A stretch of 23,278 nucleotides of DNA. It comes from Barthelona sp. PAP020. Lineage: Eukaryota; Metamonada: BaSk clade. Location of the stretch: positions 1-23,278 of the forward strand of contig JARQWU010000168.1 in NCBI GenBank assembly GCA_040182905.1. The letters run 5' to 3'. Of the stretch, positions 1 to 9,005 are shown one piece after another. Both the position numbers and the translations under genes were made by a program. Each line of letters opens with the position of its first letter. Position 1 is the stretch's first letter. The notes under the pieces were generated by a model. That model made no database searches, was not told the DNA's origin, and saw only the letters and a program-made list of their open reading frames with translations.

Positions 1-1584
1 GGTTCCACAGAATGTACTGCATGTTCTGCTGGTACTTATAGAATTGAAGGAATGGATGGATGTGAACGTTGTGGAAGTGATGCTTACAATACTGTTCCTG
101 GAAGCACTCAATGTAATAAATGTGGATTGAATATGGTTGCGGCTGAAGACAGAATGTCATGTCAATGTCTTGGAGACCTGTATGAATTTGAGGAAGGTGT
201 TTGTTCTGTATGTCCAACTGGTATGAAATGCTTTGGTGGAAATGTCACTTGTATTCAAGAAGGTTATTATGTCACCAAAAATGGAGATGTTGAAGAATGT
301 CCTTCAAGTGGATGCATTGGTACCTGCGATTCTGATAGTGATGATATCAATTTGCAATATGGTTTATGTGTTGAAGGTTTTAGTGGAGTTGGATGTTCTA
401 TTTGTGCTGATGATTATATTTATTTTGCACCTGAATGTACCAAATGTCCTTCAATTATCACCACTGTTGGTGGAATGGCTTTATCTTCAATTGTGTTTAT
501 ATCAATTTTGATTGTTGTTTTCAATGATGGAAAGAAAAGATTTATTTATTCTGGTGTTTATTTACCATTTATTCGTATGTGTCAAATATTGGCAGTTATT
601 CAAAAATTGGCTCCTGTACATGTTATACCTTTGTTGCGTGGTCTATTTGTTGTCTTGTCTGAAATATTTTTGGATATTGGACATTCAAATGTTTTGACTT
701 GCGTTATTGAAAAAGAATTGACTCCATTTGTTCGAATATTCATTTTATATTTAATTGTTGGTTTTTGTTTCGGGTTATCGTTCATCAACTCAAAGTTTAA
801 GAACTACTCTCAAATTGTCAATTATATTTTGATGGTTCCCATTATTACCGCTTGTTGTGAAATTTTTGGATTTAAATACATCAATAATGAGTTAACTTTG
901 TTGAGCTATCCGTATGTTGCAGCATTTTCTGACATTTATTGGAAATTGTTTAGTGTGTCGATTCCAGGAATAGCAATCATATGTGTTTCATTGTGGAAGT
1001 ACAAAAGAAACTATGTTTATGATGTTGTCAATGGTGAAAAAGATTTCATTCAGCCATATTATTCAATTTCTAATCAATATATGGACAGCAAATTAAGGTA
1101 TGATCTTTTATACACATGTTTTGCGGTTCTTTTCCCGATTATTGGATTCATCTTCAATGATCATCTATTGTTGCAGCAAATCGTTTTGCTAATTCTCACT
1201 GCCGTAGTTCTCATTGCACATATTAGAACGGATGCTTACCGCCAAAGAATTTGTCACAGATCACAAACAACCAACTTTTTAATTATTCTGATGATTCTTG
1301 GATTTTATTTCTGTTCCGTACTGGATACTTCTATAAGTGAATCTGATTCTTATGGGAAATTTTGCACACTTATATTCGGATTGGTCTTATTCCAATTACT
1401 GTCCACATTGTATGGTTTAATAAACATAATCATGCATGCAAAACTAGAAGGAAAATCCAGCGATATTTTCAAAGGAAGCAGACAGAGTCATAATCAACTC
1501 AGAAATCCAGTGTTATCCTTAAGTAATTCAATATCTGAGGTTAATCCTTTACATATAAACTTTAGGTTGAGTGAGAAAAGTTGA
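1..1584 (+). CDS. Cys-rich (GCC2/GCC3-like) multi-pass membrane protein, 5' end missing
   Basis: The reading frame is open from base 1, so the start lies outside the window; 527 residues are visible, ending in TGA. Residues 1-151 are packed with cysteines in units of the form PGST-x-C-x-x-C, as in ephrin-receptor-like GCC2/GCC3 modules. From about residue 152 to 475 follow some seven to nine hydrophobic segments separated by short loops, then a Ser/Asn-rich cytoplasmic-looking tail. This is the usual plan of large surface proteins in trichomonads, ciliates and amoebae: a long extracellular Cys-rich stalk followed by a multi-pass membrane block. The ligand and function are unknown. The neighbouring WD40 gene is convergent, with its stop about 200 bp away. 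I am confident of coding and architecture, not of function. Confidence 0.85.
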   Translation, partial: GSTECTACSAGTYRIEGMDGCERCGSDAYNTVPGSTQCNKCGLNMVAAEDRMSCQCLGDLYEFEEGVCSVCPTGMKCFGGNVTCIQEGYYVTKNGDVEECPSSGCIGTCDSDSDDINLQYGLCVEGFSGVGCSICADDYIYFAPECTKCPSIITTVGGMALSSIVFISILIVVFNDGKKRFIYSGVYLPFIRMCQILAVIQKLAPVHVIPLLRGLFVVLSEIFLDIGHSNVLTCVIEKELTPFVRIFILYLIVGFCFGLSFINSKFKNYSQIVNYILMVPIITACCEIFGFKYINNELTLLSYPYVAAFSDIYWKLFSVSIPGIAIICVSLWKYKRNYVYDVVNGEKDFIQPYYSISNQYMDSKLRYDLLYTCFAVLFPIIGFIFNDHLLLQQIVLLILTAVVLIAHIRTDAYRQRICHRSQTTNFLIILMILGFYFCSVLDTSISESDSYGKFCTLIFGLVLFQLLSTLYGLINIIMHAKLEGKSSDIFKGSRQSHNQLRNPVLSLSNSISEVNPLHINFRLSEKS

Positions 1585-1628
1585 TTAAAGAAAAAAACAA
1601 GGAAGACTTATTATTTTTGTGCATGGCT

Positions 1629-1653
1629 TATCAACGAAATGATTTCGTTGATA
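1629..1653. repeat. Near-perfect 12-bp inverted repeat between convergent genes
   Basis: Bases 1629-1640 are the exact reverse complement of 1642-1653 around a single central G. The arm contains ATCAACGAAAT. It lies in the 200-bp gap between two convergent stop codons (1584 and 1787), so it could be a transcript 3'-end structure or cruciform for either gene. Part of the arm (CAACGAAA) recurs near 1735. The rest of the gap is T/A-rich and holds nothing else I can name. Confidence 0.7.
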
Positions 1654-1786
1654 TTTGTAATTTTTAGAAAGAAAAATAGAATATATTTTTATAAACTTAT
1701 ATGTGTGTTTTTTATTGTGTGAAAGAAAAGTTCAACAACGAAAAAATATCAACAAACAAAAAGAAGTAAGCTCCTTGATTTACCGT

Positions 1787-2974
1787 TCATTCCTCTTTGA
1801 CATCTACAAATTGGCTCATATTTCCACCATTGTCAGTGTTTGAATCCACCAAATCCCAAACTAAATCCACAATGTTGTTAAAATCTTCTTGATTCATGAA
1901 AATACCATTCGCTGTCAAATTTCTGATCAAGGAGGTATCACAATGCATTTCAAACAAAATTGTTAAGACGAAACCAACGTCTTTTGCTAAATCAATTAAG
2001 AATGACTCTTGTAACCTATTAGAAGCTGATTTTATAGAATACACTTGAAAATTTTGTTCATCAGAAACGCCACATGCCAAATGTGTTTTATTAGGGGAAA
2101 TAGCAAACGTAAAAAATGAACGAACACAATGACAATTAATCTTTTGAAGTTGTTTGCAACTGTCAATGTTAAAAGAAGTTATATATCCTTCACCACACAT
2201 TGTTAATAGAATTGAAGAAGTCAAAAAGTGAATATCATAAACATCCATGCCTGAATCAAATTTTTGAATTAATGAACTGCTGTCAATATCCCAAAGGGTC
2301 ACCTCATTTGAAAGTCCACCAACAGCAAAAATGCTTCTGGAAGGATGAAATTCAACATTTTCAATGTAATAATTACAATTAAAGGAACAAATAATAGACA
2401 AATCTGTGGAGTCTAACAATCTTACGGTTTGGTCACCACAACCTGCCAAAATATATTTGCCATCTGGGGAAAGTTTTATTCTCCATGCAGGACTCCCCTT
2501 GAAATCAATCTCACACTCTTTGGATTGAAGGTTCCATTTTTTAATAAAACCCATTTCATTATCGTCATCCTCATCATCATAATGTGAGGAATAAAGATAT
2601 TTAGAACAGGCTGAAAAACAGATGGAAGAAACAGGCAAAGAAGTTTCCCAAAAATCCAATACGGTGAAATTATCAAGGTCATACAACTTGATCACCTTTT
2701 CAAAGGAACATGATGCTAAAAATTTTCCATCATTTGAAAAACAGATATCAAAAACAGAACGTTCATGATCATTATTCGAGTGTATCAACTTATAAGTTGT
2801 TGTATCATACACATAAATAATACCAAAAGAACCAAGTACCAAATATTTACCATTTGGTGAATAACAGGAACAAAAAATTTTTTCAAAAAGTCCTTTCTGA
2901 ATTATATTCATGCTTTGATCATCTATTTCAAGTGTTAAGTTATCATAAATTTGATTTCTAATTAAATTTTTCAT
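1787..2974 (-). CDS. WD40-repeat protein
   Basis: The product is a 395-residue beta-propeller protein. About seven WD40-type blades can be read, with repeated FS-x-D/N-G-K-x-L-A cores and W/Y-D dipeptides such as LWDID and LYDLD, followed by a non-WD40 C-terminal stretch of roughly 100 residues that is helical-looking and ends acidic. The open frame extends upstream only to a GTG (3079), so I chose the first in-frame ATG at 2974, just before the conserved KGLFEKIFCSCYSP segment. Such propellers serve as interaction scaffolds; the specific partner is not identifiable. A diverged, broken paralogue lies at 22000-23086. The neighbouring membrane-protein gene is convergent. Confidence 0.85.
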   Translation of the reverse strand: MKNLIRNQIYDNLTLEIDDQSMNIIQKGLFEKIFCSCYSPNGKYLVLGSFGIIYVYDTTTYKLIHSNNDHERSVFDICFSNDGKFLASCSFEKVIKLYDLDNFTVLDFWETSLPVSSICFSACSKYLYSSHYDDEDDDNEMGFIKKWNLQSKECEIDFKGSPAWRIKLSPDGKYILAGCGDQTVRLLDSTDLSIICSFNCNYYIENVEFHPSRSIFAVGGLSNEVTLWDIDSSSLIQKFDSGMDVYDIHFLTSSILLTMCGEGYITSFNIDSCKQLQKINCHCVRSFFTFAISPNKTHLACGVSDEQNFQVYSIKSASNRLQESFLIDLAKDVGFVLTILFEMHCDTSLIRNLTANGIFMNQEDFNNIVDLVWDLVDSNTDNGGNMSQFVDVKEE

Positions 2975-3243
2975 TTTTTGAGGAAATTGAAAAATTCTTG
3001 ATAAAGAGGAGTGTTTTGAAGATTGTGAAAAATTTTTTTTTAAATTTTGAAATGTGTTTATTTCAGATTGGATTACCACAAAATTTTTTCATTTGATTAC
3101 AATTGCCGTCAAAAGTAAGATCTCTTTGTGAAGAAATGTGATTGAGGATTGTATGGAGGTTACATTCTGCAAAAAATAAGATGTAAAGATTTTGCAAACA
3201 TTTTCATAAATAAGACATGTATAACCCACATATAGGACAGTAG
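2975..3243. other. Upstream region of WD40 gene, no gene seen
   Basis: This is the 5' flank of the minus-strand WD40 gene. It is A/T-rich. On the minus strand a 9-codon out-of-frame ORF starts at 3091 and ends near 3062, upstream of the chosen start. No clear TCATT initiator is present close to the ATG at 2974, although TCAATTTCC occurs about 20 nt upstream. Nothing else is supportable. Confidence 0.4.
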
Positions 3244-3390
3244 TTAAGATACAAGCATTACTCGGAGAGTTGGGCAAAAGTCAAAGAAATTCCAGATAAG
3301 ACTCCAAACATAGAGATAACGTCAACAAGAACGATTCTTTACTTCAAGAATACTGAATTTAATCCTTTAGGTCGCATTCTTTTTTTTTAG
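3244..3390 (+). pseudogene. Coding-like relic, short open frame
   Basis: A 48-codon frame between two TAG stops has a protein-like composition (for example SWAKVKEIPDKTPN and FKNTEFNPLGRI) but no ATG. Further coding-like pieces in other frames follow down to about 3560, such as FVIENFSLYQTPT and DHFIWIEYDPVPK. This suggests an old, frameshifted gene or element. I cannot assign a family, and chance open frames in AT-rich DNA remain possible. Confidence 0.25.
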
Positions 3391-3658
3391 GAGTCGAACA
3401 TCCCATAATCTTCGTCATCGAAAACTTCTCACTATACCAAACCCCAACGTAATGGGTTAACATAAAAATAAAAGTCTTTTAAATTTATGAAAACAAATTA
3501 TGTGATGTACTTGTTCACTACTTGAGTAGTTTAGGACCATTTCATTTGGATTGAATATGATCCTGTTCCAAAAGTTTAATTTTATATCAAATAAAGATGC
3601 TTGATTGAACGAACTTTTGTCTTAAACAATAAAAAATAGTGTTTGAGCTGATAAATAG

Positions 3659-3940
3659 AGCCATTTTTCTCATTTCATTTTTGAAAATGAAGAATTGCAA
3701 CTGATCTTCTGCACTTTTGAAGAAAGTAAACTCAGAAAACTCATTCATGCAAATTTCTGTCATAATCCCAGGAGGGGAATTGAAGGACTGAAATGTGATT
3801 GGAACAATCAAGCAGGAGAATATCGGAGAAATTCCTCATTCCCATTTTTTTTGAATTTTTTCAAAAGCAAAATTTTAACCTTAGAAAATCTAAAGTTTTT
3901 CAACAGATCAATCGGGCCTCGAAAGCCTTTAACCAAATAA
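3659..3940 (+). pseudogene. Coding-like relic, open frame without ATG start
   Basis: A 93-codon open frame runs from a TAG at 3656 to a TAA at 3938, with no in-frame ATG. The first 60 codons have a balanced, protein-like composition (LQLIFCTFEESKLRKLIH, then a C-H-N-P-R segment and CDWNNQAGEY). I do not recognise the family. It may belong with the relic at 3244-3390 as remains of one degenerate gene or mobile element, but that is a guess. Confidence 0.25.
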
Positions 3941-4110
3941 ACACTATTCTTTTTTTATTCACTCATACGCACAATGATTCTTGGTTTGGAAATGAATAAA
4001 GACTTTAACAATTTAGCGGATTAATTTGGACTTCGAACCTCAAAAATCTCCAATCAAATATGGGATTCTTTTTTATTCACTTATATGTAAAATGCTTCTT
4101 TATTAGTAAA
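3910..4110. repeat. Imperfect direct repeat, two copies
   Basis: Two diverged copies can be aligned at about 3912-3982 and 4028-4100. Both contain a TCGAA-CT stretch, CAA-CAAATA, then ATTCTTTTTTTATTCACT, a short variable stretch, and ACAATG/AAAATG followed by TTCTT. The period is about 120 bp. It lies in the gene-free tract beyond the 3' end of the URB1-like gene. Confidence 0.5.
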
Positions 4111-4137
4111 TAATAAATGACTATTTGATATTTATCG

Positions 4138-4198
4138 AAATAAAATAAAATAAAATAAAATATTTTATTTATTTTTATTTTATTTATTTTTATTTTTT
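4138..4198. repeat. A/T low-complexity tandem and inverted repeat at the URB1-like 3' end
   Basis: Four TAAAA units (4141-4160) are followed by two exact copies of a 15-bp unit (4162-4176 and 4177-4191; ATTTTATTTATTTTT). The two halves are largely complementary and could fold into a long A-U hairpin. The tract directly abuts the stop codon of the minus-strand gene, so its transcript would carry AAUAAA-like elements immediately after the stop, plausible as a 3'-end processing signal. Confidence 0.6.
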
Positions 4199-7100
4199 CA
4201 ATTGTTTTTATTTTCTTTTTTTATTTTTTTAAGGTTTTTTCTGGTTTGACTCTTTGAAAAAACTTTTATGTATCTTTTTGAGATTATATCAATTATTTCT
4301 GAATATTGAGTGGGTGAGAGTTCATTTTCAAAGACAATATCCTTTTTCTTGTCTTCGTCCTTTGAATGCAACTTCAATAATTGGATCATCCTATTTATAG
4401 TCTTTATTAAAACAGTTGGATGCTTGTTTGAATGTAGAATTTGCATAAGTTCAATATCAGATCCCTTCTTCAAATAGTTTTCTGAGACATTTGTTAAAAC
4501 AGAAAACTCAGTGAACTTCTCTTTCAAAAGATGATCTGTATCCAAAGAATTACAATCAAACAATCGAATAAAAATTGAATGTAACTTAGAATCAATCAAA
4601 GAAAACATGAAGGACAAATCAATGTTTGATTTTAACATCAAAACATGCAAAACATTTTGCAGTGATTGATGAAACAGTTTATCTGTTGTCTTCCACAAAT
4701 TGACAATGAAAAAACATACCAACTGCATTGAACTTCCTGCGACAACTATTTTATTGACCAACAGCTCAACGATCTTCAACAATTGCTCATCAAATTCAAC
4801 CAATCTAAAACGAGGGTGTAACTCTCGTGATAAACAAATAACTGAACCAATATTATAGGACAATAATAAATCAGTAGCTCCATTTAATGTGTGTTGTAAT
4901 ACATTGATAATAATGTTCAACCAATCACCGTATAATTGAGGAGAAACATTTGGCCACAAAGGAATCTCCAACAACGTGGAAACCAATCCAATTTTTTTGC
5001 ATTTAGCCCACATTCCATCTGTCAACACAGAATTTAACAAGATTTTAAAAAAGAAAGTCATTTCTAATAAGCTATTAACAGAGCCAGACTCTAAAAAGGT
5101 AGGGTAGCCAGGAAATTCAAAAGTGTTCAACTTTACAATGCTCTTTGTCACAATGTCATACAATTTTTTACCTGGAGATTCAATAATTGGCAAACTATTA
5201 ACTAAAAACACAGCAATGGACAGAGATAAACGTTTAGAAGAAGCCAAATGAGGTTGAAGATTCAAAAGTATTGCAATCAATTCAGATGAATAGGAAACAA
5301 GATGAGGATGTTTTTGTAAATTTTGCAAAATTAACGCACACACATATAAAGCCTTAACACGAACAACAGAATGTTTGGATGCTAATGACAGCACAATTGG
5401 AACAAGCATTCGCTGTTCAAAAAATAGTTCAACGGGAATTATTTCAGATCCAATGGTGTGAGCAATAAAAACAGTCCAAAATTCATGATTGATGTGTTCA
5501 GTGTCATTATTTTTGCTATAAGAAACTATTTCCCTCTTAGAATCAGCTAAATATACAATGGTTTCACCAACTTGAGCCAAAGTACTTGCTGAATATGCCA
5601 CAAATTTATCTATGACTCTCTTTAAATTATCTTGCCTTGAATTGCCACCTTCTAACGACCATGCAAATCCTGCTTCATCAATAATTGTAGGATCATGAAC
5701 ATAGCAAGCAAGAATGACTTTCCATATTTGAAGATTGAATATACCATCAGAAATATGCAATGCATGAAGAAACAATTGAACGAGCATTGGTGGAATATTG
5801 AATGTGTTCATGATGAAATCTTCATCATCCAGCATAATGTCAAATAATACCGCCAAGTTTTGATGCATAATACTGCTTTCTTCAGAAATTTCGCTTGAAA
5901 GCAACATTGTCGAAAACTTATTATGCTGTGATAATGATTTAAACATTGAAAAAGCTTCTTCTGCCTTGATATTTGAACGAGGTGATTCTGTTCCCAATAA
6001 TAGAGGATTCAATAAAGGTGTATCATGATGTTCTTCAACAAGAACTGAATCAAATAAACCAAAACGAGAAATAATACTGTCAGAAACAACAACTCTCAAT
6101 AGCTCCAGATTATCATGTAAAACCTTCACGACTAAATATGGACGTACAGTACCCAATTGTTTGAAAAACCATTTTTGGTTGTTAAATTCATTTTTCTTCA
6201 CACGTTTTAAAATTGTATACGATTCATCATCACAAACAAGTTTGCAAACAGGAAGAAGCATGGAAAGGTCACCATTAATCACACAATAATCAAAGACAAA
6301 ATCAACAAATGTTCCAAACCTGTGGTCAAAACAAATAACAGGCACAACAATTTCAAGAATATTTGGGGTCAAATTGGTAAAATTCTCAAAAATTGCTTCA
6401 ATTATCGGATATTTGTCTTCAAATCTGTCACCATAGTTGATTAAGTCCTCCACAGAATAATCAGGATGAGAAAATGCAGGCAATACAGATGTATCACCTT
6501 GTAAAGCAGCAAATAACAATGAAATGAACAATTTTGGAACTAAAATAGGATGAACGTTAGGAATTCCACCATACATTCCTAACATTTCTAAGGGAGGACA
6601 ATCATCTTCAAAAATAGAGTTCTTCAATTCAACAAAACTCAAAACTTGTTTTTCAAAAATAAGGTTAACCAAGACAGCACTTACGTCCGTCTTTATCATT
6701 GAAAAAATCAACGGATAAACATGTTCCATCTGAGGAATGTAATAATTGGCAATACTTGTTAAAGCGGCAAATGCATAGGATCTAGTGGAAAAATCTCCAA
6801 GATATCTGACCAATACAGTCAGCAGCATTTTACTTTCTTCAGATTTCATATCAATAGTATGTGGAACAAGAGAACAATATTCCAAAAATGTTGTACGAAG
6901 CGATAAAACCCGATCCCATGACCAGTATTTCAAAATAGTCATGACTTCAGGAAGGTAAGAAATATATGCTGGAAAACATCTGCCAAATGATATCAAAGAC
7001 CTAAAAATACCAATTGCAGCTCGATTGTATGCTTCTGAATCATGCTCACAATATTTTTTAAGCAACCCAGGGATTTCTCTGAACATTTGCTTGAATAGAG

Positions 7101-8274
7101 GTGCACACTCATCATCCAAAACAGGAAACAAATTGATTAAAATGGTACTAGCACACAAACTACATAAAGCATTACCACGTAGTCCCTGAAGCAAAATATT
7201 AGAACCAATCAATCCCTGTAACATAGAAAATACCTCATTAGAAAGGGATTTATGTGTAGCGCTTGCAAATAACTGGGCTAAAAAACCACAACTCAAAAGA
7301 GAAAACACAGAAGGTCTAATATGTCCAGAATGTGTCTTGCTCCATTGTCCTAAAATATTTGGCAAAACTTGAGGAAACTTTTTCACTAAGCCTATCAAAA
7401 AGTTTCTATGATGAGAATGTTGGGGTTTGGGATTAAAAAAAGATACTAATGGATGATTGGATGGCAGTATTGAAGGTACAAAAAAGACCTCTTTTTCAAT
7501 CAAAAACCTATTCAAAAACTCATACATGTGATATCCAATATCATCAGAGTGACAAAGTAAAGTATCAAATAATGCTAAAAAATCACTGTCAAAATATTTT
7601 CGGCTGGCAACAACATTCAACTTTTGTAAATATTTGGAAAAATTCTCAAGAAATTTTGTTATTTCAAAAGGTGTATCATACTGTAACCCCTTTAATGCAG
7701 GACGAACAAAGGAAGAAGGAATATATATGTTAGGATCATTAAATAAATCAGATAAATAATTAAGATAAGCTGAACGACTAATAGATTTATTGATTTTCTT
7801 TGAAGGTATAACAGTTGAAAGAATGTACGAAAATTCCCCCAGAAGATCAACAGTATACTTTGCAAAATTTTGTTTGCACAAACTTGAAAATAATTTGAAA
7901 AGGGCTTTATGTGAATGAAAAGCTCGATTCTTTGATAAAATGTTTCTCCAAAGACTACTTCTATCCATAACATTGGTACAAATCCTATTACAAGGAGCAC
8001 CTAGTGAATACCGTATTATTGTGCTCAAACATTGCAATGAAAAATCACTAACTTGTCCAATTGGTTCATCTAACTGTTCAATTATTCGAAAAAATTCAAT
8101 AGCATCCGGTGAGTCACTCAAATACATCATTAATAATCGAGAATTTCCTCCTGTTCGAAAATCAGATTGAACTGTTTGATGAAAAAACTGACATGCTGCC
8201 ACTACTTCTTTAAAATTAGTACCAACTAACGCTTGAAGAAAATCGGTGTATTTCTCAAAAACTGGAGGAGGCAT
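4198..8274 (-). CDS. URB1/Npa1-like nucleolar pre-ribosome-associated protein
   Basis: A single open frame encodes 1358 residues of helical-repeat (ARM/HEAT-like) character with a short lysine-rich tail. I chose ATG 8274; the frame extends only four codons further, to a TTG. The N-terminal 300 residues follow the URB1/Npa1 N-terminal pattern: a segment with DSPDAIEFFRII, then LWRNILSKNRAFHSHKALFKL, then SSFVRPALKGLQYDTPFEI. Yeast and animal members are longer (about 1,760 to 2,270 residues). URB1 acts in the nucleolus on early 60S precursors as part of the Npa1 complex. Assignment rests on pattern recall without alignment, and another large helical scaffold is the main alternative. It lies head-to-tail upstream of nothing on its strand except RPL27A, whose stop is 183 bp away. 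Confidence 0.6.
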   Translation of the reverse strand: MPPPVFEKYTDFLQALVGTNFKEVVAACQFFHQTVQSDFRTGGNSRLLMMYLSDSPDAIEFFRIIEQLDEPIGQVSDFSLQCLSTIIRYSLGAPCNRICTNVMDRSSLWRNILSKNRAFHSHKALFKLFSSLCKQNFAKYTVDLLGEFSYILSTVIPSKKINKSISRSAYLNYLSDLFNDPNIYIPSSFVRPALKGLQYDTPFEITKFLENFSKYLQKLNVVASRKYFDSDFLALFDTLLCHSDDIGYHMYEFLNRFLIEKEVFFVPSILPSNHPLVSFFNPKPQHSHHRNFLIGLVKKFPQVLPNILGQWSKTHSGHIRPSVFSLLSCGFLAQLFASATHKSLSNEVFSMLQGLIGSNILLQGLRGNALCSLCASTILINLFPVLDDECAPLFKQMFREIPGLLKKYCEHDSEAYNRAAIGIFRSLISFGRCFPAYISYLPEVMTILKYWSWDRVLSLRTTFLEYCSLVPHTIDMKSEESKMLLTVLVRYLGDFSTRSYAFAALTSIANYYIPQMEHVYPLIFSMIKTDVSAVLVNLIFEKQVLSFVELKNSIFEDDCPPLEMLGMYGGIPNVHPILVPKLFISLLFAALQGDTSVLPAFSHPDYSVEDLINYGDRFEDKYPIIEAIFENFTNLTPNILEIVVPVICFDHRFGTFVDFVFDYCVINGDLSMLLPVCKLVCDDESYTILKRVKKNEFNNQKWFFKQLGTVRPYLVVKVLHDNLELLRVVVSDSIISRFGLFDSVLVEEHHDTPLLNPLLLGTESPRSNIKAEEAFSMFKSLSQHNKFSTMLLSSEISEESSIMHQNLAVLFDIMLDDEDFIMNTFNIPPMLVQLFLHALHISDGIFNLQIWKVILACYVHDPTIIDEAGFAWSLEGGNSRQDNLKRVIDKFVAYSASTLAQVGETIVYLADSKREIVSYSKNNDTEHINHEFWTVFIAHTIGSEIIPVELFFEQRMLVPIVLSLASKHSVVRVKALYVCALILQNLQKHPHLVSYSSELIAILLNLQPHLASSKRLSLSIAVFLVNSLPIIESPGKKLYDIVTKSIVKLNTFEFPGYPTFLESGSVNSLLEMTFFFKILLNSVLTDGMWAKCKKIGLVSTLLEIPLWPNVSPQLYGDWLNIIINVLQHTLNGATDLLLSYNIGSVICLSRELHPRFRLVEFDEQLLKIVELLVNKIVVAGSSMQLVCFFIVNLWKTTDKLFHQSLQNVLHVLMLKSNIDLSFMFSLIDSKLHSIFIRLFDCNSLDTDHLLKEKFTEFSVLTNVSENYLKKGSDIELMQILHSNKHPTVLIKTINRMIQLLKLHSKDEDKKKDIVFENELSPTQYSEIIDIISKRYIKVFSKSQTRKNLKKIKKENKNN

Positions 8275-8457
8275 AAAATTAAACAAAGAAACAATTATTC
8301 CAATATTTTTACTTCTTTATCAAATTCTTTCATTGATGCATAACACTTACAACAGTTTGAAAATAAATATTAAAATATCAATTTTACTATGACAACCAAA
8401 AAAACAAATAACATCAAACAACAAACGAAGGCTAGGACTTTACCGAAACAATTTGAT

Positions 8458-8977
8458 TTAAGCAATAAGTTGAACAGCTCCACCAACTTCTTTAATCTTC
8501 TTTTCAGCTTGAGCAGAGAAGTAACGAGCACGGACGATAACGGGACGGTTGGGTAAGTTACCACCACCAATAACCTTGAAGAAACCGGCTTGAGTGACAT
8601 CAATAACAGGAACTTCAGTAGATTCTTCAACCTTCTTCATGTCAGTTTCAGACAATAAGGCCCAAATACGTTCGACATTAATGGCAGGACTGAAAACTTT
8701 GTTTTTGTTAAAGTTCAAGGAACGCATACCAAGCTTACCGAAATAACCAGGATGGAATCTATCCATCATAATTCTGTGATGATGCATACCACCAGCGTTA
8801 CCACGACCACTAGGGTGTTTACGGTGCTTACCAACACGACCGTGACCGGCGGATTCGTGACCTCTTTTTTTTCTGTTCTTTGAAAGTCTGCTAACCTAAA
8901 TATTAGTGATATTACATGTATAATAAAGGAATAAAGATCACAATAATGTGAAATATTGAATCATATCAACCAACCAT
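8458..8977 (-). CDS. RPL27A: 60S ribosomal protein L27a (uL15), intron after the start codon
   Basis: Exon 1 is only the ATG at 8977-8975; exon 2 runs 8895-8458, giving 146 residues (human 148). The protein starts [14 protein letters not shown] and contains [20 protein letters not shown], the hallmark of eukaryotic L27a, continuing through MHHHR and [11 protein letters not shown] to [15 protein letters not shown]. The first open-frame ATG inside exon 2 would remove 37 conserved residues, so the spliced model is much better. The protein is a structural component of the large subunit. A TCATTTACTCC initiator-like motif lies 26 nt upstream of the ATG. Its base composition is noticeably richer in G+C than its neighbours, as expected for a highly expressed gene. 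Confidence 0.93.
8896..8974 (-). other. Spliceosomal intron of RPL27A, 79 nt
   Basis: The intron starts GTTGGT directly after the initiator ATG and ends CACTAATATTTAG. If the branch A is the last A of CACTAA, it is 7 nt from the intron end. Removing it joins ATG to GTTAGCAGA and restores the conserved L27a N-terminus. The 3' junction is firmly set by the protein; the 5' junction is inferred from frame and the only suitable ATG. Confidence 0.75.
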
Positions 8978-8994
8978 TTGTGCAAAGAAAGTTT

Positions 8995-9005
8995 GGAGTA
9001 AATGA
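8995..9005 (-). promoter_or_regulatory. Initiator-like TCATTTACTCC before RPL27A
   Basis: On the minus strand TCATTTACTCC sits with its A about 26 nt upstream of the ATG. It fits the trichomonad initiator consensus TCA(+1)Y(T/A). An A-run (9036-9046 on the plus strand as T) lies further upstream. Role inferred from position and motif only. Confidence 0.4.

Noticed and set aside
2975-3079. N-terminal extension of the WD40 gene to 3079
   Set aside because: The codon at 3079 is GTG and no upstream in-frame ATG exists; the first ATG is at 2974.
3380-3440. tRNA-like stretch on the minus strand (TGGTATAGTG ... TGTTCGACTCC)
   Set aside because: The T-arm does not pair, the acceptor ends do not match and the anticodon arm has a four-base loop, so no cloverleaf can be drawn.
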